In this document: piece after piece, positions 43,828 through 54,118 of the stretch | Numbering within the stretch: position 1 is the stretch's first letter | Layout of the letters: every line of letters starts with the position of its first letter | NCBI GenBank assembly: GCA_947503365.1 | Contig: CANNDT010000004.1 | Location: 32,069-96,068 of the forward strand | Length of the DNA: 64,000 nucleotides | From: CANNDT01 sp945876205 | GTDB taxonomy: Bacteria; Acidobacteriota; Vicinamibacteria; Vicinamibacterales; UBA2999 | Direction: 5' to 3' | Notes under the pieces: generated by a model | What the model saw: only the letters and a program-made list of their open reading frames with translations | The model's database searches: none | Told to the model about the DNA's origin: nothing | Made by a program: the position numbers and the translations under genes

Positions 43828-44468
43828 CCAGCGGCGAGTTCCAGGAACGGCTGGCCCTTCGGGCGCACGCGGCCGGGGCCGCGCTGACCGAGCCGTTGGG
43901 AGAGCGCCTGGAGGTCTACTTCCGGCTGCTGGAGAGCTGGAACGAGAAGATCAACCTCACCGCGCTCCCACTCGCCGACCCCACAGCCGAAACCCTGGAT
44001 CGCCTGCTGATCGAGCCGCTCGTCGCGGCGCACCATGTCTCATCGTCGGCGCGGAGCCTCGTTGACATCGGCAGCGGCGGTGGTTCTCCAGCACTCCCGC
44101 TCGTGCTGGCAGCCCCACAGTTGCGCCTGCTGATGGTCGAATCCCGCACCCGCAAATCGGTATTCCTCCGCGAGGCGGTGCGTGCCCTGGAACTCGACGG
44201 GGCGGAGGTTGCCACTGCGCGCTTCGAGCAACTTCTCACCGACCCGGCCCATCAGGAGACGTACGACCTGCTCAGCATCCGCGCGGTCAGAGTCGAAGCC
44301 GATGTCCTTTCCCGGCTCCAGGAATTCGTCAGACCTGGCGGCCAATTGTTTCTCTTCCGCGGGGACGCCCTCGACGCGCAAATTGCCGTCCAGAGCCCTC
44401 TGGTTCGGCGAGCCATGCACCAGCTGACGGCGACCTCAGCCAGCCACCTCGTCATCCTCTCGAAGTAG
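43824..44468 (+). CDS. rsmG: 16S rRNA (guanine527-N7)-methyltransferase
   Basis: This 214-residue SAM methyltransferase acts on G527. It contains WNEKINLTAL, the SAM loop LVDIGSGGGSPALPLVLA (about 79-96) and the acidic end of strand beta2, MVESRTRKSVFLREAV. It starts at GTG overlapping mnmG and is the last gene before the parS sites. Confidence 0.93.
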   Translation: MTSGEFQERLALRAHAAGAALTEPLGERLEVYFRLLESWNEKINLTALPLADPTAETLDRLLIEPLVAAHHVSSSARSLVDIGSGGGSPALPLVLAAPQLRLLMVESRTRKSVFLREAVRALELDGAEVATARFEQLLTDPAHQETYDLLSIRAVRVEADVLSRLQEFVRPGGQLFLFRGDALDAQIAVQSPLVRRAMHQLTATSASHLVILSK

Positions 44469-44488
44469 CGCGGCGCCCGGGAGCAGGA

Positions 44489-44504
44489 CGTTCCACGTGA
44501 AACG
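44489..44504. promoter_or_regulatory. parS: parS site 1
   Basis: CGTTCCACGTGAAACG is a full palindrome and matches the parS consensus at 14 of 16 positions, with C and G replacing the outer T and A. ParB is encoded just downstream. Confidence 0.88.
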
Positions 44505-44527
44505 CTCGAACATTCGCCATGTATTCG

Positions 44528-44543
44528 TGTTCCACGTGAAACA
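44528..44543. promoter_or_regulatory. parS: parS site 2
   Basis: TGTTCCACGTGAAACA matches the bacterial parS consensus exactly. It is 39 bp from site 1 (centre to centre) and ends 7 bases before the parA -35 hexamer, so ParB bound here could repress parAB. Confidence 0.93.
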
Positions 44544-44550
44544 AATTGGC

Positions 44551-44579
44551 TTGACACTCTATTAGTTGGGTACTAGAGT
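44551..44579 (+). promoter_or_regulatory. Sigma70 promoter of parAB
   Basis: TTGACA (44551-44556) and TAGAGT (44574-44579) are 17 bases apart. The start is expected near 44586. Confidence 0.6.
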
Positions 44580-44623
44580 TTGCGTGTACACACTAAACAG
44601 TGATGTCAATGGGAATTGGTCAC

Positions 44624-45421
44624 ATGACAGACAACGTCTTTTCGCAGCTCCGTGGCCGCGTTGTGGCCGTCGCCAACCAGAAGGGTGGCGTCGGCAAGAC
44701 CACTACGGCAATTAACCTCGCGACCTCGCTGGCGATGGATGGCCACCGGGTCCTGCTGGTGGACGTCGATCCCCAGGGCAATCTGACGAGTGGCGTCGGC
44801 CGGAAGGGCGATCGCGCCGACGGCGGCACGGTCTACGAAGCGCTGTTGACCGATGCGGCGCCGGACGCGTTCCTGCTCGAGACCAAGGTCGAAAATCTTT
44901 TTCTGATACCGGCCGATCGCAATCTGACCGGCGCCGAGATCGAACTGGTCTCCATGCCGGCCCGCGAGCATCGTCTGCGGCGCGTGCTGACCCCGCTGCG
45001 CGATCGCTTCGAGTTCATCTTCATCGATTGTCCGCCGTCGCTCGGCCTGCTCACGCTGAACGCCCTCGTCGCCGCGGATGCGGTCCTGATCCCGCTGCAC
45101 TGTGAATACTTCGCACTCGAGGGGCTCGCCGATCTGGTCGGCACCATGCGGCGCGTCAGAGGGGCGCTGAATCCCTCGCTCGACATCGAGGGCGTGCTGC
45201 TGACGATGTACGACGATCGCACGAATCTGGGTCAGCTCGTCGCCCGCGACGTGCGCGACTTCTTCAAGGAGAAGGTGTTCAACACGATCATTCCGCGCAA
45301 CGTGCGGCTCGGCGAGGCGCCGAGCCACGGCGTGCCCGGTGTCGTCTACGACGCGAAGTCACGCGGCGCCGCCGCGTATTTTGCGCTCGCGAAGGAATTG
45401 CTCGCACGCCGCGCGGCGTAG
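44624..45421 (+). CDS. parA: Chromosome partitioning ATPase ParA
   Basis: This ATPase of about 265 residues uses DNA-bound ATP dimers to move ParB-parS complexes. The deviant Walker A KGGVGKTT is at residues 20-27, the A' motif is VDVDPQGN, and Walker B is FIFIDCPPSLG. Several in-frame starts exist (44600 GTG, 44603, 44609 and 44624 ATG). 44624 is preferred because it gives the usual short N-terminus and has GGGA nine bases upstream. ParB follows 3 bp later. Confidence 0.95.
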   Translation: MTDNVFSQLRGRVVAVANQKGGVGKTTTAINLATSLAMDGHRVLLVDVDPQGNLTSGVGRKGDRADGGTVYEALLTDAAPDAFLLETKVENLFLIPADRNLTGAEIELVSMPAREHRLRRVLTPLRDRFEFIFIDCPPSLGLLTLNALVAADAVLIPLHCEYFALEGLADLVGTMRRVRGALNPSLDIEGVLLTMYDDRTNLGQLVARDVRDFFKEKVFNTIIPRNVRLGEAPSHGVPGVVYDAKSRGAAAYFALAKELLARRAA

Positions 45422-45424
45422 GAG

Positions 45425-46324
45425 ATGGTGAAGGGGATGGCGATGATTGAGAGAAGACCCGCACTCGGCAAAGGCCTCAGCGCGCTCATTCCGGATGCGC
45501 CCGAACCGATGGTCCGCTCCGGAGCGACCGACATCGATATCGATCTGATCGCGCCCAACGAACGGCAGCCGCGGCTGCAGATGGACGACGCGAAACTCGA
45601 GGAGCTGTCTCGTTCGATCAAGGCGAACGGCGTCATCCAGCCGATCCTGGTTCGCCGCACTGGAGCCACCTTCCAGATCATCGCCGGCGAACGCCGCTGG
45701 CGCGCGGCGCAGCGCGCCGGGCTCCTCAAGGTGCCGGTCGTCGTGCGCGACATGCCGGACGGCTCGGAAAAACAGCAACTGGAGCTGGCGCTCATCGAGA
45801 ACATCCAGCGCGAGAATCTGAACCCGGTCGACGAAGCCCTCGCCTACCAGCGGCTGGCCGAAGACCATGCACTGACTCAGGATCAGATCGCCGCGGCGGT
45901 CGGCAAGGACCGGAGCTCGGTGGCGAACTACCTGAGGCTCCTCAAGCTGCCAGATGAGGTGCGTGCCGACCTGTCCGGCGGAGCCTTGTCGATGGGTCAC
46001 GCCCGCGCTCTTCTGGCGCTGCCTGATGCGGCGGCGCAGCGGCAGGCCGCCCGTGAAGTCATCTCGCGCGCGCTGTCGGTCCGCGAAACCGAAATGCTGG
46101 TCAAACGGCTCGTCTCCGGCAGGGTCCGGGGCTCAGGGCCCAGGGCTCAGGACCCACCAGCTCAGCCAGACGTGCACACGCGGGCGGCGGAAGACCGGAT
46201 GCGCTTCGCCCTCGGAACGAAAGTCCGGATCGTCCGCCGGGGAACGGCCGGCACGGTCGAAATCGCCTTCGCTTCAGAAACCGAGCTGAACCGGATCTAC
46301 GAGCTCATCACCGCGACGAAGTAG
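45425..46324 (+). CDS. parB: Chromosome partitioning protein ParB (CTPase)
   Basis: This protein of up to 299 residues binds parS and spreads as a CTP-dependent clamp. The N-terminus ALGKGLSALIP is the ParA-stimulating segment, the CTP-binding motif GERRWRA is at 88-94, and ENIQRENLNPVDEA plus a helix-turn-helix (about 125-160) follow. Between this core and the C-terminal dimer domain a linker, GSGPRAQDPPAQP, is encoded by a GGGCTCAGG-type repeat. An ATG at 45443 is an alternative start. Confidence 0.95.
   Translation: MVKGMAMIERRPALGKGLSALIPDAPEPMVRSGATDIDIDLIAPNERQPRLQMDDAKLEELSRSIKANGVIQPILVRRTGATFQIIAGERRWRAAQRAGLLKVPVVVRDMPDGSEKQQLELALIENIQRENLNPVDEALAYQRLAEDHALTQDQIAAAVGKDRSSVANYLRLLKLPDEVRADLSGGALSMGHARALLALPDAAAQRQAAREVISRALSVRETEMLVKRLVSGRVRGSGPRAQDPPAQPDVHTRAAEDRMRFALGTKVRIVRRGTAGTVEIAFASETELNRIYELITATK
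46129..46165. repeat. GGGCTCAGG-type repeat in the parB linker
   Basis: Iterated GGGCTCAGG/GGGCCCAGG units occur in frame in parB. They are similar in style to the hairpin at the glmU end. Confidence 0.6.
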
Positions 46325-46356
46325 CTGGGTAGCGCTACCTAGCGACCCTCCGCGCA

Positions 46357-46365
46357 TGGTATAAA
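46357..46365 (+). promoter_or_regulatory. Extended -10 promoter of the atp operon
   Basis: TGGTATAAA is a TGn-extended -10. It is preceded by a perfect 12-base palindrome, GGTAGCGCTACC (46328-46339), where the -35 would lie. The start is expected near 46372. Confidence 0.45.
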
Positions 46366-46366
46366 A

Positions 46367-46407
46367 GGACGTTTGTGCCTCTCAGGTACAAGCGGACAGT
46401 AACGTCC
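46367..46407 (+). promoter_or_regulatory. Structured leader of the atp operon
   Basis: The outer arms GGACGTT (46367-46373) and AACGTCC (46401-46407) enclose an inner hairpin TTGTGCCT/AGGTACAA with a CTC loop and one G-U pair. The structure would begin at the predicted transcript start. Its role is unknown. Confidence 0.45.
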
Positions 46408-46454
46408 CTGAACCTTCCCGGGATCCTTTTATCTATGCCGCAGGTGCAGCAGTA

Positions 46455-47000
46455 ATGAGTGGGCGAGCCTCCGCCGCCAGGTACGCGCGGGCGCTCCTTG
46501 ACGTCGCCGTCAGGGAAGCCGACCCCGATCAGGTCGGGAGAGATCTGACGGTCTTTGCCGATCTTATGGCCGGCACCCCGGAGTTGCGCGCCGCCCTCAC
46601 CAGCCCCCGCGTTCCGACGTCGGGTAAACAGAAAGTCACCGCGGCGCTCGTCTCGCGCCTGGGCCTGACCGGACCCGCGGCGAAGCTCCTGCTGATGCTG
46701 GCGGAGCGTGACCGCCTGTCCCTGGTGCCGGACCTCGTCGACGTGTATCGCGAACGGCTCGAAGAGCACCAGGGGACTATCCGCGCCGAGATCACCGCAG
46801 CCACCGATATTTCGAGTGACCACGTCGCACAGCTGCAGCAGCGGCTGGCGGCGGCGACCGGTCGCAAGGTGACGATGACGACGAAGGTGGATCCGGCACT
46901 CGTCGGCGGCATGGTCGCGCGGATCGGCAGCACGGTGTACGACGGGAGCATTGCGACCCAGCTGGAGAAGCTCCGGGCGAAACTCCTGCAGGAGACTTAA
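46455..47000 (+). CDS. atpH: ATP synthase F1 subunit delta
   Basis: This 181-residue subunit links F1 to the peripheral stalk. It has the helical N-terminal domain (RYARALLDVAVREADPDQV) and the conserved C-terminal MVARIGSTVYDGSIATQLEKL. An AGGTG Shine-Dalgarno sequence lies 8 bases before the ATG. It is the first gene of an F1-only operon; no a, b or c subunit gene precedes it. Confidence 0.93.
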   Translation: MSGRASAARYARALLDVAVREADPDQVGRDLTVFADLMAGTPELRAALTSPRVPTSGKQKVTAALVSRLGLTGPAAKLLLMLAERDRLSLVPDLVDVYRERLEEHQGTIRAEITAATDISSDHVAQLQQRLAAATGRKVTMTTKVDPALVGGMVARIGSTVYDGSIATQLEKLRAKLLQET

Positions 47001-47006
47001 GGCGAT

Positions 47007-48533
<1,527 letters not shown>

Positions 48534-48534
48534 C

Positions 48535-48557
48535 GTCCGGCTGAAGCCGGACACCAC
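48535..48557 (-). repeat. REP-like palindrome between atpA and atpG
   Basis: Read on the minus strand: head GTGG, stem GTCCGGCT/AGCCGGAC. It starts one base after the atpA stop and ends 6 bases before the atpG ATG. Confidence 0.85.
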
Positions 48558-48563
48558 GAAATC

Positions 48564-49457
48564 ATGCCCTCACTAATCGACCTCAGGCGCCGGATCCGCG
48601 CGGTCAAGTCGACGCAGCAGATCACCAAGGCGATGAAGATGATCGCGGCGTCGCGCTTGCGGCGTGCACAGGAGCGGGTGATCGCGGCCCGGCCGTTCGC
48701 GCAGCGGATGCTGCAGGTCCTCAACGGCCTGGTGTCGCGTGTCGAGCAGGATGCCCACCCGCTGCTGCGGATGCCTGCGCCGCCGAAGCCTGGCGGCCCG
48801 GCTGGCAGCGGGCGCCCGCTGCTCATCGTCATCACCTCGGACCGCGGGCTGTGCGGCAGCTTCAACTCCAACGTGATCAAGGCGGCCGGCCAGTTCATCA
48901 CGACCGAAGGCGTCGGGCACGAGATCGCACTCGGGCTCGTCGGCCGGAAGGGGCGCGATTTTTTCAAGCGCCGCGGCTTCGATGTCCGCTACGAGCAGGT
49001 CGGGATCTTTCAGAAGCTCTCGTTTGCGGACGCCGCCGAGATCGCCAACGTGGCGATCGAGGAGTTCACCTCCGGTAACGCGTCGAGCGTCTACCTCGTC
49101 TACAACGAGTTCAAGTCGGTGATGACGCAGCAGATCGTCGTTGAGCGGTTGCTGCCAATTCCGCGGCTGGAGGGTGAGGCGGCCGTTGTGGCGGAACCCA
49201 CGGTCGATTACCTCTACGAGCCGCAGCCGGAAGAGATCTTCAAGGACCTGCTGCCGCGTCACGTGCAGGTCCAGGTGTACCGCGCGCTCCTCGGGTCGAA
49301 CGCGGCGTTCTTTGCCGCTCAGATGACCGCGATGGACGCGGCGACGCGCAACTCGACGGAAATGATCGAGAACCTGACGCTCTACATGAACAAGGTGCGA
49401 CAGGCGGCGATCACGCGTGAAATTATCGAGGTCGTCTCCGGCGCCTCGGCGACGTAG
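48564..49457 (+). CDS. atpG: ATP synthase F1 subunit gamma
   Basis: This 297-residue central shaft subunit has an N-terminal helix (LRRRIRAVKSTQQITKAMKM), the Rossmann-like middle (VITSDRGLCGSFNSNVIK) and the C-terminal helix (MDAATRNSTEMIENLTLYMN). It is separated from its neighbours by REP-like elements on both sides, leaving little room for a separate ribosome site. Confidence 0.96.
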   Translation: MPSLIDLRRRIRAVKSTQQITKAMKMIAASRLRRAQERVIAARPFAQRMLQVLNGLVSRVEQDAHPLLRMPAPPKPGGPAGSGRPLLIVITSDRGLCGSFNSNVIKAAGQFITTEGVGHEIALGLVGRKGRDFFKRRGFDVRYEQVGIFQKLSFADAAEIANVAIEEFTSGNASSVYLVYNEFKSVMTQQIVVERLLPIPRLEGEAAVVAEPTVDYLYEPQPEEIFKDLLPRHVQVQVYRALLGSNAAFFAAQMTAMDAATRNSTEMIENLTLYMNKVRQAAITREIIEVVSGASAT

Positions 49458-49461
49458 ATTC

Positions 49462-49512
49462 GGGCCAGCTAAAGCCGGCCCCCACGTACGTAGTGTCCAG
49501 CTTCAGCCGGAC
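49462..49512. repeat. Inverted REP-like pair between atpG and atpD
   Basis: A minus-oriented element (49462-49485, head GTGG) and a plus-oriented one (49490-49512, head GTAG, stem GTCCRGCT/AGCCGGAC) are joined by GTAC. The total length is 51 bp, the same arrangement as inside mnmE. Confidence 0.88.
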
Positions 49513-49521
49513 GAGAACTTT

Positions 49522-50981
<1,460 letters not shown>

Positions 50982-50982
<1 letters not shown>

Positions 50983-51009
50983 GCACCAGGCACCAGGCAC
51001 GAGGCACTG
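50982..51009. repeat. GGCACCA-type repeat between atpD and atpC
   Basis: Four consecutive AGGCACCA/AGGCACGA-like units begin at the atpD stop and end 3 bases before the atpC GTG. It is similar to 18415-18444. Confidence 0.7.
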
Positions 51010-51011
51010 AC

Positions 51012-51446
51012 GTGGCGTTACCGACGAAGATCCAGCTCGAAATCGTCACCCCCGACCGGTCGCTCGTCCGCGAGCTGGTCGACGAGGTCGTGGTGCCGGG
51101 TTCCGAGGGGTACCTCGGCATTCTGCCGGGCCACACGCCGCTCCTGGCGACGCTGAAGGTCGGCGAGCTTTGGTACCGGCAGGGTGGCGAGAAGCACCAC
51201 CTGGCGGTGGCATTCGGCTTCGTCGAAGTGCTCCCGGAGCGCGTGACGATCCTTGCGCATGTCGCCGAGCGCCCCGAAGATATCGACGTCGAGCGCGCCG
51301 AGCGCGCCAGGCGTCGGGCGGAGGAGCGGCTGACCAAGCCGAGTGGCGCGCCGCAGACCGAGCTCGACTTCGAGCGCGCCCGCATCGCGATGATGAAGTC
51401 GCTGATCCGGTTGCAAGTGGCCACCCGGGCGCGGACCCGGGCGTAA
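51012..51446 (+). CDS. atpC: ATP synthase F1 subunit epsilon
   Basis: This 144-residue rotor and regulatory subunit has LEIVTPDRSLVRELVDEVVVPG and the beta-sandwich GYLGILPGHTPLLATLKVGEL, followed by the helical hairpin. It starts with GTG. It closes the F1 operon, followed by a REP-like element and the Wzm gene. Confidence 0.94.
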   Translation: MALPTKIQLEIVTPDRSLVRELVDEVVVPGSEGYLGILPGHTPLLATLKVGELWYRQGGEKHHLAVAFGFVEVLPERVTILAHVAERPEDIDVERAERARRRAEERLTKPSGAPQTELDFERARIAMMKSLIRLQVATRARTRA

Positions 51447-51455
51447 TCGGTTATC

Positions 51456-51481
51456 GTAGGGCGGACCTTGTCAGGTCCGCC
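51456..51481 (+). repeat. REP-like palindrome between atpC and wzm
   Basis: Head GTAG and stem GGCGGACCT/AGGTCCGCC around TGTC. The 26 bases are identical to 57497-57522 inside mfd. It ends 6 bases before the wzm GTG. Confidence 0.9.
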
Positions 51482-51487
51482 GCCCAC

Positions 51488-52282
51488 GTGCTCGACAACC
51501 TCCGACACCTGTTCCGCTATCGCGGGCTGATCCAGAGCCTGGTGGCGCGCGAGCTGAAAGCGCGCTACCGCGGCTCGCTCCTCGGCTTCTTCTGGTCCTT
51601 CGTCAACCCGCTTCTCCTCCTCCTCATCTACACCTTCGTCTTCACCGTCGTCATGCCGGGAGCGCGGGGCACCGGCCTCGAGCCGTTTTCGGTGTTCATG
51701 TTCTGCGGCATCCTCCCGTGGACCTGGTTCTCGTCCTCGCTCCTCGAGTCGTCAAACGTGCTGGTGGCGGGCGGAAACCTGATCAAGAAGGTGCTGTTCC
51801 CCGCGGAGGTCCTGCCAATCGTCACCGTGCTCGCGGGGCTGGTGCACTTCTGTCTCGGGCTGCCGATCCTGGCGGCGTTCCTGATCTACTACCGGGTCCC
51901 GGTGACGCCGACCGACCTGCTCTGGCTGCCGGTTATCGTCCTCGTCCAGCTGGTCCTGACGACGGGATTGGCGCTGCTGGTGTCGGCACTGACCGTGCAC
52001 TTCCGCGACGTGCGCGATCTGCTGGCGAATCTGCTCACCCTCTGGTTCTTCGCCACGCCGATCATTTATCCGCTTGCGCAGGCGCCCGGCGCCGTCGGCC
52101 GTGTGCTGAATCTCAATCCGTTCACCCATCTGGCGGTGTCGTACCAGGAGGTCCTGTTTCACCCCGGACCCTTCCAGCAGTGGCCCCGCCTGTTCGCCGT
52201 CGGCGCCGGCGCGCTCGTGGTCTTTGCCGCCGGCTACTTCGTCTTCGACCGGCTGAGAGACACGCTGGCGGAGGAAGTCTAG
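51488..52282 (+). CDS. wzm: ABC-2 polysaccharide export permease (Wzm type)
   Basis: This 264-residue membrane protein has six hydrophobic segments and the family N-terminus LIQSLVARELKARYRGSLLG, followed by FFWSFVNPLLLLLIYTFVF. It would export undecaprenyl-linked O-antigen or another polysaccharide together with the ATPase encoded next. The GTG at 51488 is chosen because it begins the conserved region; the frame extends upstream through the REP-like element into atpC. The stop abuts the Wzt start. Confidence 0.9.
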   Translation: MLDNLRHLFRYRGLIQSLVARELKARYRGSLLGFFWSFVNPLLLLLIYTFVFTVVMPGARGTGLEPFSVFMFCGILPWTWFSSSLLESSNVLVAGGNLIKKVLFPAEVLPIVTVLAGLVHFCLGLPILAAFLIYYRVPVTPTDLLWLPVIVLVQLVLTTGLALLVSALTVHFRDVRDLLANLLTLWFFATPIIYPLAQAPGAVGRVLNLNPFTHLAVSYQEVLFHPGPFQQWPRLFAVGAGALVVFAAGYFVFDRLRDTLAEEV

Positions 52283-53623
52283 GTGGGCATGAACGCGATC
52301 GAGGCGCGCGACGTTTACAAGGTCTATCGCCGATCGAGCCGGCGCAAGCAGTTCGCCACGCTGAAGAGCGCCTTCCTCTCCGGGAGCCTGGCGCGCGACC
52401 TTGGAACAGCTGACGTGTTCGAGGCGCTCAAGGGCGTGTCGTTCGACGTGGCGGCTGGCAGGACGTTCGGGGTGATCGGCCGCAATGGGTCCGGCAAGAG
52501 CACGATGCTCAAGATGATCGCCGGCATCGGCAAGCCGACCTCCGGCACGGTGCACGTCAACGGCCGGGTCTCGGCGCTGATCGAGCTTGGCGCCGGATTC
52601 CACCCGGAAATCTCCGGCCGCGACAACGTCTACATCAACGGCATGATGCTCGGACTGACGCGGCGGGAGATCGCCGCGCGCTTTGACGAGATCGTCTCGT
52701 TTGCGGAGCTCGAGGAATTCATCGACGCACCGGTCAAGACCTACTCCTCCGGGATGTACATGCGGCTCGGCTTCGCGGTGGCGATCAACGTCGATCCCGA
52801 AGTGCTGCTGGTCGACGAGGTGCTGGCGGTCGGCGACGAGGCGTTCACGCACAAGTGCCTCGACAAGTTCGCCGAGCTCCGCCGCCGCGGCCGTACGGTG
52901 CTGCTGGTCACGCACTCGCTCGACCTGGTGTCGCGATTCTGCGACGAAGCGCTGTGGCTGGATGGTGGCATGGCCCGGGCGCAGGGTGACCCGAAGCGCG
53001 TGATCGATGCCTATCTGCTCGACGTCGCCGCCGGGGAGAACGCTTCGCTCTCACACCCCAAAGCCCAGATCCCAAATCCGGAATCCCAGATCCCGGAGCC
53101 CGAATCCCAATCGGAGCCCGACGGGCCTCCGGACATGTTCAAGGCGCTCGAAGGGCGCTGGGGTTCCCGCGAGGCCGAGATCACCAGCGTCGAGCTCACC
53201 GGCGCGGACGGCGTCTCCTCACATGTCTTCGCCTCCAGGGATCCGATCGAAATCCGCCTGCGCGTGCGAGCCTTCCAACCGCTGACCGACGTTGTCGTCG
53301 GGGTCGGCATCTTCAATGCTGAAGGCGTCTGTTGCTACGGGACCAACACCAGCGTCGATGGAGCGACCGCAGGCGAACTGAGCGGGGAGGGAGAGGTCTG
53401 TTTTGCGATCGACCGCCTGGACCTCGTTGACGGCACCTACAAGCTCGACGTCGCGGTGCACAAGGCGAACGGAGTTCCTTACGACTACCACCGGCAGCTG
53501 TACACGTTCCGCGTGACCTCCCGGTCGAAAGAGGTCGGTGTGTTCCGTCCGCCCCATCGCTGGACGTTTTCCGGCGGCCTGCGGGTCACGTGGGGCGATC
53601 CCTCAGGATTGCCTGACGCGTGA
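52283..53623 (+). CDS. wzt: ABC polysaccharide export ATPase with C-terminal binding domain (Wzt type)
   Basis: This 446-residue protein has an ATPase domain with Walker A GRNGSGKST, signature YSSGMYMRLG, and Walker B VLLVDEVLAVGD. A linker at about 256-282 (KAQIPNPESQIPEPESQSEP) is encoded by an AATCCCAGATCCC-type repeat. The C-terminal Wzt domain (about 290-446) is a beta-sandwich that recognises the end of the polysaccharide. The start is GTG 52283 or ATG 52289. The stop overlaps rfaE2 (GTGA). Confidence 0.92.
   Translation: MGMNAIEARDVYKVYRRSSRRKQFATLKSAFLSGSLARDLGTADVFEALKGVSFDVAAGRTFGVIGRNGSGKSTMLKMIAGIGKPTSGTVHVNGRVSALIELGAGFHPEISGRDNVYINGMMLGLTRREIAARFDEIVSFAELEEFIDAPVKTYSSGMYMRLGFAVAINVDPEVLLVDEVLAVGDEAFTHKCLDKFAELRRRGRTVLLVTHSLDLVSRFCDEALWLDGGMARAQGDPKRVIDAYLLDVAAGENASLSHPKAQIPNPESQIPEPESQSEPDGPPDMFKALEGRWGSREAEITSVELTGADGVSSHVFASRDPIEIRLRVRAFQPLTDVVVGVGIFNAEGVCCYGTNTSVDGATAGELSGEGEVCFAIDRLDLVDGTYKLDVAVHKANGVPYDYHRQLYTFRVTSRSKEVGVFRPPHRWTFSGGLRVTWGDPSGLPDA
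53050..53116. repeat. AATCCCAGATCCC-type repeat in the wzt linker
   Basis: Iterated CCCAGATCCC, CCCAAATCC and CCGAATCCC units encode a proline-, glutamate- and serine-rich linker between the ATPase and sugar-binding domains. Confidence 0.65.
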
Positions 53624-54111
53624 CACCCGATCGGGATCGCACACTCATGTCGCATAAGGAGGTGTCGGCGTTCGCTCGCGACGTTCAGGGGCGCCGCGGC
53701 ACCGTGGTCTTCACCAACGGTGTCTTCGACCTGCTGCATCCAGGCCATATCCGCTACCTGCAGGACGCGCGGGCGCTGGGCGATGCGCTGATCGTCGCCG
53801 TCAATTCGGATCGCTCGGTGCGAGCCAACAAGGGTCCCGAGCGCCCCATCAACATGGAACAGGAGCGCGCGGAGCTCCTGCTCGCTCTCGGCTGTGTTGA
53901 TGCGGTGACGATCTTCGACGAGGAGACGCCGCACGCGGTGATCAGTCACATTCAGCCAGACATCCTCGTCAAGGGTGCTGACTGGGGACCCGACAACATC
54001 ATCGGCCGCGATGTTGTCGAAGCGCGCGGCGGGCGGGTCGTACGAGTCGATCTGGCCCCTGGCTACTCGACAACAGAGCTCATCCGCCGCGTCAGAGCTA
54101 CGCAAAGCTAA
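53620..54111 (+). CDS. rfaE2: D-glycero-beta-D-manno-heptose 1-phosphate adenylyltransferase
   Basis: This 163-residue nucleotidyltransferase makes ADP-heptose for the LPS core. It has FTNGVFDLLHPGHIRYLQDA with the HxGH motif, NSDRSVRANKG and LVKGADW. It corresponds to the C-terminal half of HldE, so the kinase half must be a separate gene elsewhere. It starts with GTG overlapping wzt, and mfd follows 7 bp later. Confidence 0.93.
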   Translation: MTPDRDRTLMSHKEVSAFARDVQGRRGTVVFTNGVFDLLHPGHIRYLQDARALGDALIVAVNSDRSVRANKGPERPINMEQERAELLLALGCVDAVTIFDEETPHAVISHIQPDILVKGADWGPDNIIGRDVVEARGGRVVRVDLAPGYSTTELIRRVRATQS

Positions 54112-54118
54112 CGCTTCC

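Noticed and set aside
46435..46455. Six-codon upstream frame (MPQVQQ) overlapping the atpH start as TAATG
   Set aside because: It has no clear ribosome site of its own, and atpH has AGGTG at good spacing; chance is likely.
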